Of a stretch of DNA of 64,000 nt, positions 34,404-43,070 are shown piece after piece (within the stretch, counting starts at the first letter, position 1; every line of letters begins with the position of its first letter). Under the pieces are notes generated by a model, which saw only the letters and a list, made by a program, of their open reading frames with translations, was not told the origin of the DNA and searched no databases. Made by a program: the position numbers and the translations under genes. Source of the stretch: Nocardia colli (lineage in GTDB: Bacteria > Actinomycetota > Actinomycetes > Mycobacteriales > Mycobacteriaceae); NCBI RefSeq assembly GCF_008704205.1, contig NZ_VXLC01000029.1:1-64000 (forward strand), written 5' to 3'.

Positions 34404-35819
34404 ATGAACTCCCGAGTACAGCCCGCCCCCGTAGATCGAACCCCCACCCCGTCGGCCCGGGCATGGATCGGGCTCACCGTCCTGGCCACCGCGCAGTTCC
34501 TGGTCGTGCTGACCACCTCGATCGTCAACGTCGCCCTGCCCGACATCGGGCGCGGGCTCGAGCTGTCACCCGTCGGGCTTTCCTGGGTAGTCAACGGCTA
34601 CGTACTCGCCTTCGGGGCTCTGTTGCTCCTGGGTGGCCGGCTCGGTGACGTATTCGGCCGGCGGCGGGTATTTCTCACCGGCACAGCGATTTTCACGGTC
34701 ACGTCGATCGCGGCGGGACTCGCCCCCACCGCCGCGGTCCTCCTCGTCGCCAGAGTCGGGCAGGGGGTGGGCGCGGCGCTGCTCGCCCCGACCGCACTCG
34801 CCTTGGTGCTGACCTTGTTTCCCGCAGGCGCGGGCCGCGCGCGGGCAATCGGGGTCTGGGGCGCGGTGTCGGGCATCGGCGGCGTCGCCGGTGTGCTGTC
34901 GGGCGGCATCTTGACTGGCGTATTCGGCTGGCGCGCGGTATTTTTCATCGGCGCTCCGGTGGCGATCGCGGTGCTGGCCGCCACGATCTCGCTGGTGCCC
35001 GCCGACCTTCCGGCGGGCGGCCGGATCGACCTGTGGGGCGCGGCCTTCGTGACCGGCGGCCTCGCCGCGCTCACCTACGCGCTTTCGGTCGGCGGGCAAT
35101 ACGGCTGGACCGCGCTCCGCGTCATCGCCCCGTTGATCGCGGCGGTATTACTGCTCATCCTCTTCGCCGGATCGCAGCGGCGACTGGCGCAGCCGCTCGT
35201 CGCGCCCGCGATCCTGCGCATCGGCGGGGTAGTGCCCGCGAACATCGTCATGACCATGCTCGGCGCGGTATGGCTGGGACTGTTCTTCTTCCTCCCGCTC
35301 TACCAGCAGAAGGTGCTCGGCTACACACCGATCCAAGCCGGTCTCACCCAACTGCCGCTGGCGATCATGATCACCGCGGCCTCGACGATCACACCGAAAC
35401 TGGCTCGGCACTTCAACACTCGCGCCCTGCTGGCCACCGCCCTGGCACTGCTCGCGGCCGGGCTGGCCTGGCTGGCGCGCACCTCCGTCGACGCGCGATT
35501 CCTGACCGACATCGCCGCCCCGTCGCTGCTCATCGGCACCGGACAAGGCGTCGCGTTCGTCCTGCTCACCGCACGAGCCACCACCGGCATCCCCGCCGAA
35601 CACACCGGACTGGCCGGCGGACTGGTCAACACCACCCGCCAAATCGGCGGCGCGCTCGGACTCGCCGGCCTACTCGCCATCGCCACCATGACCGGCGACT
35701 CCGGCAATCAACCCCCACCATCCCAGCTCGCCCACGCCTACGGCGCCGTCTTCATCGCCACCGCCGTGATCGCCGCATCCGCGGCCCTGCTGACCGCCGT
35801 CCTCCGCGACCGGGCCTGA
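34404..35819 (+). CDS. MFS transporter, DHA2 (14-TM drug:H+ antiporter) type
   Basis: A 471-residue membrane protein with about 14 hydrophobic helices. Motif A LGGRLGDVFGRRRVF and motif C GAVSGIGGVAGVLSGGILTG mark it as an exporter of the DHA2 group, and SIVNVALPDIGRGL is typical of EmrB-like proteins. GGAG lies 9 bases before the ATG. It follows the catabolic operon after a hairpin and may export a toxic intermediate, or be independent. Confidence 0.9.
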   Translation: MNSRVQPAPVDRTPTPSARAWIGLTVLATAQFLVVLTTSIVNVALPDIGRGLELSPVGLSWVVNGYVLAFGALLLLGGRLGDVFGRRRVFLTGTAIFTVTSIAAGLAPTAAVLLVARVGQGVGAALLAPTALALVLTLFPAGAGRARAIGVWGAVSGIGGVAGVLSGGILTGVFGWRAVFFIGAPVAIAVLAATISLVPADLPAGGRIDLWGAAFVTGGLAALTYALSVGGQYGWTALRVIAPLIAAVLLLILFAGSQRRLAQPLVAPAILRIGGVVPANIVMTMLGAVWLGLFFFLPLYQQKVLGYTPIQAGLTQLPLAIMITAASTITPKLARHFNTRALLATALALLAAGLAWLARTSVDARFLTDIAAPSLLIGTGQGVAFVLLTARATTGIPAEHTGLAGGLVNTTRQIGGALGLAGLLAIATMTGDSGNQPPPSQLAHAYGAVFIATAVIAASAALLTAVLRDRA

Positions 35820-35826
35820 CGAAAAC

Positions 35827-35865
35827 GAAACCCCCTGTCGGAGAGCCTGTCCGACAGGGGGTTTC
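35827..35865. terminator. Strong bidirectional terminator
   Basis: GAAACCCCCTGTCGG and CCGACAGGGGGTTTC give a perfect 15-bp stem with a 9-base loop. It sits between the convergent MFS and Dabb genes, and the A/T base pairs at the stem foot would serve both directions. Confidence 0.85.
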
Positions 35866-35880
35866 GGGTTGGGTGAGTGT

Positions 35881-36309
35881 TCAGTTCTCGCCGTGCTTTC
35901 CGGGGGCGGCGCTGCCGCTGTATTCGCCGAGATCGGAGACCAGCTTGGTCAGTTCCGGGTCGCTGTCGTAGCGGCGCTGGTGCAGTTCGGCGATCTTCTC
36001 GGCCATCGCCGGGTCCGGGTCGTCGGTGATGTCGAAGGAGGCGAACTTATCGACCAGGGGCAGGCCGACGCGGTCGGTGTTGCGGTGGGCCGGGTGGATC
36101 AGGTACTCCCAGTAGCCGGCCAGGTCTTCGATGACGAACACCGCGCCCCACTGGTATTCGCCGCCGAAGTCGGGGCCGACCACGAAGGACTTCACCGAGG
36201 GGATGCTCCGTCCCTGGTTGCGCAGGCTCTCGAGGGCTTCTTCGATGGCTTCGGGGGAGGCGTCGGCGCGGAGGGTGAAGCGGTTGCCGTGGTAGATCAT
36301 TTCTTTCAT
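35881..36309 (-). CDS. Dabb-family (stress-responsive A/B barrel) protein, copy 1
   Basis: A 142-residue protein (MKEMIYHGNRFTLRAD...). VGPDFGGEYQWGAVFVIEDLAGYWEYLIHPAH is the classic Dabb ferredoxin-like domain core, here spanning two strands and a helix. It lies 32 bases after the MFS gene on the same strand, so probably co-transcribed. An ungapped 142-residue paralogue ends the window at 63302-63730. Dabb proteins can be small dimeric cyclases or stress proteins; function here unknown. Confidence 0.85.
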   Translation of the reverse strand: MKEMIYHGNRFTLRADASPEAIEEALESLRNQGRSIPSVKSFVVGPDFGGEYQWGAVFVIEDLAGYWEYLIHPAHRNTDRVGLPLVDKFASFDITDDPDPAMAEKIAELHQRRYDSDPELTKLVSDLGEYSGSAAPGKHGEN

Positions 36310-36341
36310 CCTTTGTGTGTGTAGTGGTGAATTCGATTGTG

Positions 36342-37541
36342 TTACTTGGTCTTACGGAGCAGGGGCAGCGCGATCGCCGCGCCCAGGGTCATGGCGATCC
36401 CGGTCCAGAGGAACGTGCCGCCGATGCTGGTGAGGTGGATGAGTGGCGCGACGATCAGCGGAGAGACGAACTGGCCGAGGAAGATTCCGGTGACCAGGCC
36501 GCTGAGGATCCGGCCCCGGGTGGCGGCCGGTGCGAGGTCGCTCAATCGGAGGTTCAGGTTCGGGACGGCGAGGCCGACGCCGAAGCCGCCCACGAGCAGT
36601 CCGGCTACCACCTGCACCACCGTGCTCGAGGTGCCGACCAGCACCCACCCGATGCCGAGCAAGCCGATGCTGGCGGCGGTGAGGACACTCGGCGACCAGC
36701 GGCCCCGCAGCGACGGAAAGGCAAGTGCGCCACCGACACTGCTGAGCGTGGTCGCGGCGATCACCGCACCGACCAGGGCCGGACCGATGTGCAGTTCCGC
36801 CAGCAGGAAGGGCAGTTGGGTGGGGGCCATGTAGAAGGCGAGCGTCACCAAGAAGGCGAGCAGGTAGAGCCCGGCGATCGGCCGGAAGATCCCGGACCGC
36901 GAACCGGCGGCCTCGACCGCGGCCGGCCCGGATACCTTGTCGCGCCGCTGTTCTCGCAGTGCGAACAGCGCGAACGGCAGGATGATCACGGACGCGCCGT
37001 AGATCCAGAACGGCAACTTCCAGTTCGACGCGGCCAGCAGGCCCGCCAGCGGCAAGAAGACAACGCCGCCGATGCTGGCGGAAGCCTGTTGCAGACCGAG
37101 GAAAGTCGCCCGCTTCGGTCCCTCGAACCAGTCGGTGATGATGGCGCTGACCGCGGTCATGATGCCGCCGACCGCGACGCCCACCAAGGCTCTGGTCACC
37201 AGCAGGACGCCGATGCTGTCGACGAAGAACCCGGCCGCTCCCGCCACGGCGTACAACGCGAGACTGCCCACCAGCAGCGGTTTCCGCCCGATGCGGTCGG
37301 CGGCCATGCCTGCCAGCGGCGCGCTGAGGCCGATCGCCAGCGACGTGACGGTCAGGACCAGCCGCACCAGCACATCCGCGCCGGCCACCGCCGAGAACGC
37401 CTCGCGCATGGCGGGCAGGCTCGGGGCGATGACCGCCGGGCCCATCACGGTCAGCGTCGCGGCGGCCAGCACTGTGGCGCGGGCGATGCGCGCCGGTGTG
37501 GCCAGCTCTCGCTCCACCGCCTCGTCGGTTGCCGCGCTCAT
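36342..37541 (-). CDS. MFS transporter, 12-TM
   Basis: A 399-residue permease with about 12 hydrophobic helices, motif A GMAADRIGRKPLLVG between helices 2 and 3, and a second related loop in the C-terminal half. ATG 37541 is chosen because GAGGAGG lies seven bases upstream; a longer frame to 37598 lacks a site. Co-transcribed with the Dabb gene. Two direct repeats lie about 95-125 bp upstream. Likely an efflux pump of the DHA1 type; substrate unknown. Confidence 0.9.
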   Translation of the reverse strand: MSAATDEAVERELATPARIARATVLAAATLTVMGPAVIAPSLPAMREAFSAVAGADVLVRLVLTVTSLAIGLSAPLAGMAADRIGRKPLLVGSLALYAVAGAAGFFVDSIGVLLVTRALVGVAVGGIMTAVSAIITDWFEGPKRATFLGLQQASASIGGVVFLPLAGLLAASNWKLPFWIYGASVIILPFALFALREQRRDKVSGPAAVEAAGSRSGIFRPIAGLYLLAFLVTLAFYMAPTQLPFLLAELHIGPALVGAVIAATTLSSVGGALAFPSLRGRWSPSVLTAASIGLLGIGWVLVGTSSTVVQVVAGLLVGGFGVGLAVPNLNLRLSDLAPAATRGRILSGLVTGIFLGQFVSPLIVAPLIHLTSIGGTFLWTGIAMTLGAAIALPLLRKTK

Positions 37542-37636
37542 GGTGTTCCTCCTCGTGTCCGGCAAGTCGTGCTCGCTTGCTGACATCGAGATTTCCATCC
37601 GCGCACCGGCACTCGCGTCGGTGATTTCTACCTAGA

Positions 37637-37665
37637 TACGTAGTCGATCCGGCGGTTACGTAGTC
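37637..37665. promoter_or_regulatory. Direct repeats upstream of MFS gene
   Basis: TACGTAGTC occurs at 37637-37645 and again at 37657-37665, start to start exactly 20 bp. The first also forms a CTAC...GTAG inverted pair with flanking bases. A regulator-binding site is likely; the CGNR protein encoded just upstream is the nearest candidate. Confidence 0.55.
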
Positions 37666-37706
37666 ACCTGCCGCCCGTAGGTGATCTCGGTCTCGACCGG
37701 GGACGG

Positions 37707-38258
37707 TTACCCGTTACGCACGCGGTGCCGGCGGACTCGTTCGCGGTTGGCGCAGCCGCGGTCGGGGCAGTAGCGCATCGAGTTGTTCTTGGTGGTGTCG
37801 GCGTAGAAGCGGTGGCAGTCGCGGGCGGAGCACAGGCGGATGCGGTCGGGGCCGCGGGCGATGAGGAATCCCATCAGCGCGGCGGCGGCCTCGGCGGCGA
37901 TGTGGCGCCAGGCGGTGCTGGCGGGGGTGTGGAAGTCGATGTGCCAGGGCAGGTCGTCGTGGTTGGTGAGCCTGGGGGTGGCGCCTGCCTCGGCGGCTAC
38001 GTGGTTGAGCAGCGGTGCGGCCCGGTCGGGGGCCGGATCGCGGACGGCGCGCAGGAGGTAGGGCCGGATGCGGCGCAGGTGGGGGAGGTCGTCCTCGGAG
38101 ACCTGGACCTCGGTGGCGCCGTGGGCGCGGAGCAGCTGGTCGATCGCCGCGGCCGAGTCCAGGGTCTCGGTGCCGGCTATGTCCGGATCACTGTTCGCCA
38201 GGGCGATCGCGAGGCCGATTGCCCACCATTTGTAATGGTCTATCCGCACTACGTCCAT
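37707..38258 (-). CDS. CGNR/ABATE zinc-finger regulator
   Basis: A 183-residue protein. The N-terminal domain (HYKWWAIGLAIALANSD...) is a stress-response ABATE-like module. The C-terminal zinc finger is CSARDCHRFYADTT then MRYCPDRGCANRERVRRHR, with CANR in place of the usual CGNR. Such proteins are presumed transcription factors. It is upstream of the MFS/Dabb unit on the same strand, 165 bases away, and divergent from the adenylating-enzyme operon. The ATG at 38258 has no clear ribosome-binding site. Confidence 0.85.
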   Translation of the reverse strand: MDVVRIDHYKWWAIGLAIALANSDPDIAGTETLDSAAAIDQLLRAHGATEVQVSEDDLPHLRRIRPYLLRAVRDPAPDRAAPLLNHVAAEAGATPRLTNHDDLPWHIDFHTPASTAWRHIAAEAAAALMGFLIARGPDRIRLCSARDCHRFYADTTKNNSMRYCPDRGCANRERVRRHRVRNG

Positions 38259-38352
38259 GTCGACAAGGGTAGCGGTCTGCTCGTAGCGTCCTCGGAGATG
38301 GAGGTGCCGCGGTTGGTGCGGTGCCGTTTTCGGTTGCGAGGGAAGGGCTTTC

Positions 38353-39441
38353 ATGAACACAGATATGCATGCACGCTACCTGGCCGAGGTCAGCTGGCCG
38401 GAGGACGTTTCCTACTCCGAGCACATTCAGCGCGCGATCGATTTTCATTTCTCGTCCGAGACGGGCACGGACTTCTGGATCGAGAAATCGAAGTCGTTCG
38501 ATTTCCGGCTCAGCGAGGTGCGCACGCGTGCGGATCTGCTGCGGTTCCCCGATGTGAGCAGCGAGTGGCGGACCGTGCCGATCGAGGCGCTGGTGCCTCG
38601 GGCTATGCGCCGCAACGGTATTCGGCCCTCGGTCTTCGAGAGCGGCGGTACCACGGGCGCGCCGAAGCGGATCATCGATGCCGTCCAGTGGGAGAAGACG
38701 TCGGTGTGGATGGCCGAGCGTCTGCGGAAGCTCGGGGCTCCGGTGGATGGCGGGGGCATGATGTTGCTCGGTCCCACTGGTCCGCATGTCGTCGGGTACA
38801 GCAACGCGATCATGGCCAGGCAGTTGGGCCTGGAGCTGTTCTGCATCGATCTCGATCCCAGGTTCGTGCGCTCGGCGATCCAGGGCGGTCACCCGGAGGT
38901 CGCGGAGCTGTACATCGAACATGTTGTGCGGCAGGCACAGTGGATTCTCGAATCACAGGACGTGCGGCTCGTCTATCTGACTCCGCCGATCTTCGCCGCG
39001 CTCGCGATGCATCCGGAGGTCGCCGAATTGTTCAGGGACAAGGTGCGTTTCGCGGTGTGGGGGAGCACTTCGATGAACCCGGACACCCTGGAGTTGCTGC
39101 GTGAGGTGTTCCCCGATACACAGATCGTCGGCGGGTACGGCAACACCATGATGGGATCGGCGCTCGAGCTTTCCGAACCCGCGTACGAATTGCCCACGTT
39201 CCAAGCGTATTTCCCGTACACGGCGTGGTCGGTGCTGGACGAACACCGCGAACAGGTCGGTTATGGCGAGCGCGGTCTCATCGCGATCCATGTGCTGACG
39301 CCGGAGGTGTTCCTGCCGGTCAGCTACGAGCGCGACGAGGCGACCCGGATCCGCTTCACCGGCGAGGAGGGCACCGACCTGGTGCAGAATGTGCAGCCGC
39401 TGCCCGTCGAGGGTGCAGCCGTGATCGAGGGTGTGTACTGA
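38353..39441 (+). CDS. Acid-activating (AMP-binding) enzyme, EhpF/LuxE-like
   Basis: A 362-residue protein related to the adenylate-forming superfamily but shorter than acyl-CoA ligases. The ATP-binding loop is ESGGTTGAPKRI; GYGNTMMGS resembles the conserved aromatic-Gly motif before the hinge. The C-terminal lid domain is reduced, as in EhpF from phenazine biosynthesis and in LuxE. It would activate a carboxylate for the reductase encoded next, with which it overlaps by one base (TGATG). Confidence 0.8.
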   Translation: MNTDMHARYLAEVSWPEDVSYSEHIQRAIDFHFSSETGTDFWIEKSKSFDFRLSEVRTRADLLRFPDVSSEWRTVPIEALVPRAMRRNGIRPSVFESGGTTGAPKRIIDAVQWEKTSVWMAERLRKLGAPVDGGGMMLLGPTGPHVVGYSNAIMARQLGLELFCIDLDPRFVRSAIQGGHPEVAELYIEHVVRQAQWILESQDVRLVYLTPPIFAALAMHPEVAELFRDKVRFAVWGSTSMNPDTLELLREVFPDTQIVGGYGNTMMGSALELSEPAYELPTFQAYFPYTAWSVLDEHREQVGYGERGLIAIHVLTPEVFLPVSYERDEATRIRFTGEEGTDLVQNVQPLPVEGAAVIEGVY

Positions 39442-40781
39442 TGGGCGGCTACCGGATCTCCCCACTGATCGGCGGTGATTACCGGCCCGCGCGCACCGGC
39501 GAGCCGATCCGCACTGTGCGCGGTGAGGACATCGGCCGGCTCGACTTCGCCTCGGATCTGCTGGCCGGGTTGAGTATTCGGCGATTGCGTGCCGCCCGCC
39601 CGCAGCCCTTGGTGCAGCGGCTCGAGGTGATCGCCGATGCGGCGCGGCTGATCGCCGATGAGACGGTCGACGGACTCTCGCCCATGGAGTACGCGCTAGC
39701 GCAATCGGCGACTTCCGGTACCCCGTTGCCGGTTGTCACCGGGTTCTTGCAGTTGGTGCGGCCTGCGGTGCAACAGATCATCGAGATCGTCCCCGAGGAA
39801 TTGGCTGCGCAGCATTACGGGCGGGCCACGGTCAGCGTGCATCGGCGCGGTGACCTCGCGTGCGTGCTCTCCCCGGCGAATCATCCGGCGGTGCACGTGG
39901 CGCTGTTCGAGTTGGTCGCGCTCGGCTACAACGTCATCGTCCGGCCGTCGCGGCGTGACCCGTTCACGCCGGCGCGCATCGTGCGCGCGTTGGTCGACGC
40001 CGGTTTGGCCGAGGACACGATCGCACTCCTGCCGACCGGTCACGACGGTGCGGATCGATTGGTGCGGGAGGCCGATCGGTCACTGGTCTACGGCGGGCCC
40101 GATGTCGCTCGCCGTTACCGGAATCGGCCGGATGTCCTGGTCCAGGGACCGGGCAACTCGAAGGTGCTCGAACTGTCCGGCGCCGACCCCGATCGGCTGG
40201 CCCAACTGCTGATCGCCTCCACCGCCGACGGTGGTGGAGGTCAGTGCCTCAACGCCAGCGCCGGCCTCGTCGGCGACCCCGCCGCGCTGAGCCGGACGGT
40301 CGCAGCGAGTTTGGATCAGCTGCGGATCGGACGACCGGACGACGAATCCACCCAGGTCCCGGTCTTCCCGCTCGAGCAGGCACGCCGCCTCGCCGAATTC
40401 GCCGCGAGCGTGCACGGCGGGCCGCCCGGCGATCACCTCGTCGACCTCGCCGACGGTTCCGCCGCACTGCGCCCGGTGGTCTCGATCGCCGACCCCGAAA
40501 AACCCCTGCGCGCAACCGAACTGCCGTTCCCCGCCCTCGAACTCTATCCCGCGGGATCCGGCACCGAACCTGCCCGACTCGGCCGCACTCTCTCGCTCGC
40601 CATCCTCGGCGGCACGGACGACCAAGTCGCCACCTATCTCTCCGCGAACAACATCCGCAATGTCTTCACCGGCGGCACACCCACCACCTGCTTCACCCCC
40701 GGAACACCCCACGACGGATCCATCATCGACCATCTCACCGAGCGCAAAACCTCAAATCACCTACTAGCCGAACGGATTTAG
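39441..40781 (+). CDS. LuxC/aldehyde-dehydrogenase-like acyl reductase
   Basis: A 446-residue member of the aldehyde dehydrogenase superfamily, acyl reductase branch. LACVLSPANHPAVHVALFELVALGYNVIVRPS is the cofactor-binding region, and GGGGQCLNAS carries the candidate catalytic cysteine. The C-terminal NNIRNVFTGG is typical. With the preceding activating enzyme it should reduce an acid to an aldehyde, comparable to EhpF/EhpG or LuxE/LuxC. Overlapping start, one operon. Confidence 0.82.
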   Translation: MGGYRISPLIGGDYRPARTGEPIRTVRGEDIGRLDFASDLLAGLSIRRLRAARPQPLVQRLEVIADAARLIADETVDGLSPMEYALAQSATSGTPLPVVTGFLQLVRPAVQQIIEIVPEELAAQHYGRATVSVHRRGDLACVLSPANHPAVHVALFELVALGYNVIVRPSRRDPFTPARIVRALVDAGLAEDTIALLPTGHDGADRLVREADRSLVYGGPDVARRYRNRPDVLVQGPGNSKVLELSGADPDRLAQLLIASTADGGGGQCLNASAGLVGDPAALSRTVAASLDQLRIGRPDDESTQVPVFPLEQARRLAEFAASVHGGPPGDHLVDLADGSAALRPVVSIADPEKPLRATELPFPALELYPAGSGTEPARLGRTLSLAILGGTDDQVATYLSANNIRNVFTGGTPTTCFTPGTPHDGSIIDHLTERKTSNHLLAERI

Positions 40782-40790
40782 CGGCGAACG

Positions 40791-40856
40791 GTCCGGGATG
40801 TGTACCGCGAGCTGGAGCAGCGGCACACCCGCGGCAAGATCGTCCTGCACCCCTGA
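40791..40856 (+). pseudogene. 3' remnant of an MDR oxidoreductase
   Basis: Twenty-one codons read VRDVYRELEQRHTRGKIVLHP-stop, the usual C-terminus of zinc-less quinone oxidoreductases (HRELE.RHTRGK.VL). The rest is missing. It starts ten bases after the LuxC-like stop and runs up to the long inverted repeat. Confidence 0.5.
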
Positions 40857-40861
40857 CTTCC

Positions 40862-40931
40862 CGCACTACTTCTGATTTCCCGCACCGAAAATCGCATGCA
40901 ATTTTCGGTGCGGGAAATCAGAAGTAGTGCG
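40862..40931. repeat. Perfect 31-bp inverted repeat
   Basis: Arms 40862-40892 and 40901-40931 are exact reverse complements (31 bp) around the 8-base spacer CGCATGCA. The arm begins CGCACTACTTCTGATTTCCC. It lies between convergent genes. It is much longer than normal terminators here and contains mid-GC sequence; it may be a cruciform-forming site, a mobile-element relic or a terminator. Confidence 0.9.
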
Positions 40932-41003
40932 TCTTTCAGCGGGGGACGTCTCACAAGGCGAGTTCGGGGAGCATGCCTTCGCGGAATAGGGCTTCGGCGC
41001 GGG

Positions 41004-41384
41004 TCAACGGTGGATGTACAGGGCACGGCCCACCGCGCGGCCGAGCTTCCGCTGCAACCCCCTGAGAATTCGGATGGTCTCCTCGTCGCGGATCCCTGTG
41101 GTTATCTGCCAATCCACACCGGATCCGAAGACATTACTCGCGAAAACGAACTCGGTCGCCACCAGTGCCCTTCGCCAATCTGCCGCACTCAGTGGCTCTT
41201 TCGAGTTCAACGCTGCCCGCAATCGCCGTCCTTGCTCGTACAGGTCCGCTACGCTCGCAAAACCCATCGCGACCGCGAGTGCCTCAGTGCTGCGGGCAGG
41301 TCCGCCCCATTCGCCTAGACCGCGCCGCAGTATTTCTCGTTCGTCATCCGACAGGTCGACCGCTACAAGGTCTTTCGCTTCCAT
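41004..41384 (-). CDS. Hypothetical helical protein
   Basis: A 126-residue protein (MEAKDLVAVDLSDDEREILRRGLGEWGGPA...). Mostly helical, with WQITTGIRDEETIRILRGLQRKL near the C-terminus. It starts four bases after the deaminase stop, so is probably co-transcribed. Composition and codon use look genuine; no family recognised. Confidence 0.7.
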   Translation of the reverse strand: MEAKDLVAVDLSDDEREILRRGLGEWGGPARSTEALAVAMGFASVADLYEQGRRLRAALNSKEPLSAADWRRALVATEFVFASNVFGSGVDWQITTGIRDEETIRILRGLQRKLGRAVGRALYIHR

Positions 41385-41388
41385 CGGC

Positions 41389-41931
41389 CTACGCATCTCC
41401 GGGCGGTCGGCGCGATGGCGGTCCATCATCGGCTCGGCTGGCGAGGTCACCGGCCCAGGCGCGCATACTCGGTGGGCCGTCGCCGGCGGCGTAGACGGCG
41501 AACTGTGCCCGCGCTTCGTCCGATCGGATGCCGCCCCTGATCTCGTCCGGTTTCGCGAAGAATGAGAGTTCTTGTGGAGGCGACCACGAGTCCAGCAGAG
41601 CGACAGCGCCGTCGTCCGGCGACGGGAGCGCGAACCACACTCGGCGGACGCCTAAGGTGATGGCCGCACCCATGCACATCAGGCAGGGCTCGAGATTGAC
41701 TGCGAGGGTGAGAGTTCCGGCCGGGTGGGTGAAACCCAACATCTCGTCGGCCTGTTGTATTGCGAGCAGATCGGCGTGCACCATCCGTCGCCCCAGCGCC
41801 TTCTCCTGGGTGTAGGCGCGCCCGAGGATACGCTCGTCATCGAACACGACCGCACCTATCGGCATCTCACCGGCCGACAATCCTTCGCCGGCGACCGACA
41901 ACGCGAGTCCCACAGCTTCATCCGGCTCCAT
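41389..41931 (-). CDS. Nucleoside/CMP deaminase-fold protein with HAD variant
   Basis: A 180-residue zinc deaminase. PCLMCMGAAI gives the two Cys ligands and MVHADLLAI the His ligand. In the family the motif is HAE with Glu as the proton shuttle; here it is HAD. AGEMPIGAVVF is the usual N-terminal strand (like tRNA-adenosine and guanine deaminases). ATG 41931 follows AGGGGTG and gives a normal length. Catalysis may be altered, or the Asp may substitute. Confidence 0.85.
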   Translation of the reverse strand: MEPDEAVGLALSVAGEGLSAGEMPIGAVVFDDERILGRAYTQEKALGRRMVHADLLAIQQADEMLGFTHPAGTLTLAVNLEPCLMCMGAAITLGVRRVWFALPSPDDGAVALLDSWSPPQELSFFAKPDEIRGGIRSDEARAQFAVYAAGDGPPSMRAWAGDLASRADDGPPSRRPPGDA

Positions 41932-42113
41932 CACCCCTGCGACAGTACTGCGGACCGGCTGACTTACGCGGACTCGCTGCGGAGCGACTCGTGCAGTGTT
42001 TCCGCCAGCCGAGCTGGACGTAGGCAGACCGAGAGCTACCGAACAACCCGGGACCGCCGACCGCCGGCGCTCGAGGCATCGATAACTCGGGTCACGCCAT
42101 CGAGAGGAAGATC

Positions 42114-42956
42114 CTAATCGGCCGAGGCTATTTGGACGACGATCCCGCCGAAGCGGGCCTCCTGCATGGTTGCGGGTTGGCCGTCGATGTAACACCTGCC
42201 GGTTCGGGTGACCTCGACGCATTCGTCGCTGGGGGAGTCGGAGTTGTTCGAAGGGTCGAGGGTGTCGGTGTAGTAGGCGATCATGCCGCCGCTGAAGCTG
42301 GTGTTGTAGCCGGTGATTCGGCGTCCGGCGTGATCGGTGGTTCGGCTCCGGCAGCGGTCGCAGACTGCGCGGGGGTAGCGTTCGGAGTAGACCGCCGACT
42401 GTGCGCAGTGCGGGCAAGGTTGGGTGTAGCGCCGCCCGGGGAGCGGGTCTTGCATCAGGAAATCGTTGCGGGCGAGGATGTTTCGTCCGGTGCCCTCCTG
42501 GTTTGGGCTGCGCCACAGGTTCAGGAGAACGAACTCGGCGTAGTCGGCTGTCTCGGCATCGATCGTTGCGCTGCCGGGCAGCTCGCTCATTCGGGTGAGG
42601 CCGGCATCGTAGGCAGTGAGCGCCAGCCGGTGCGCCACCGAGAGCTCGCTGTCGGGGATGGTTCGGTTGGCATGTTCGGCTCGGGCCAGGTGCTCGGCGA
42701 TCACCTCGTCGATGGTTCGCCCGCCGGTCGGCAGTATTCCGCTGCCATATCCGGTTTCGGTCACCAGGACGTAGGCGTCCATCGGTCCACGGTCGCCGTT
42801 GATCGTCTCCAAGAAGGCGAAACCGCGGCCGTACCGGGCATTCTCCAGTCCGTGATGGGCGTAGTGGACCAGAGTGCTCGGATCCTGCGCCTCGTCGCGC
42901 GCGTATCGCAGCGCTTCGTCGTAGGTCGGCGGAGAACTCAGGTCTGGCCGTTTCAT
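42114..42956 (-). CDS. Hypothetical protein with zinc ribbon
   Basis: A 280-residue soluble protein. The first 190 residues are mixed alpha/beta (DEALRYARDEAQDPSTLVHYAHHG, FAFLETINGDRGPMDAYVLV). A CPHC...CDRC zinc-ribbon pair follows at about 190-212, then a short beta-rich tail with CVEVTRTGRCYIDG. No catalytic motif recognised. Monocistronic; upstream of the deaminase on the same strand. Confidence 0.7.
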   Translation of the reverse strand: MKRPDLSSPPTYDEALRYARDEAQDPSTLVHYAHHGLENARYGRGFAFLETINGDRGPMDAYVLVTETGYGSGILPTGGRTIDEVIAEHLARAEHANRTIPDSELSVAHRLALTAYDAGLTRMSELPGSATIDAETADYAEFVLLNLWRSPNQEGTGRNILARNDFLMQDPLPGRRYTQPCPHCAQSAVYSERYPRAVCDRCRSRTTDHAGRRITGYNTSFSGGMIAYYTDTLDPSNNSDSPSDECVEVTRTGRCYIDGQPATMQEARFGGIVVQIASAD

Positions 42957-43070
42957 GACCGTCAGCCTATCGAGCCTTATATTTCAGGTGCGCCGGCTGC
43001 TTCAACAGGCCGCCGACGCCTCTCGCGCCAGACTCGCCCACCAGCTGGACCGCGAGCTTCCTCGGCAGTT

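Noticed and set aside
40952..41003. Possible minus-strand relic PLTRAEALFREGMLPELAL
   Set aside because: Plausible gene tail, but no family could be named and it is very short.
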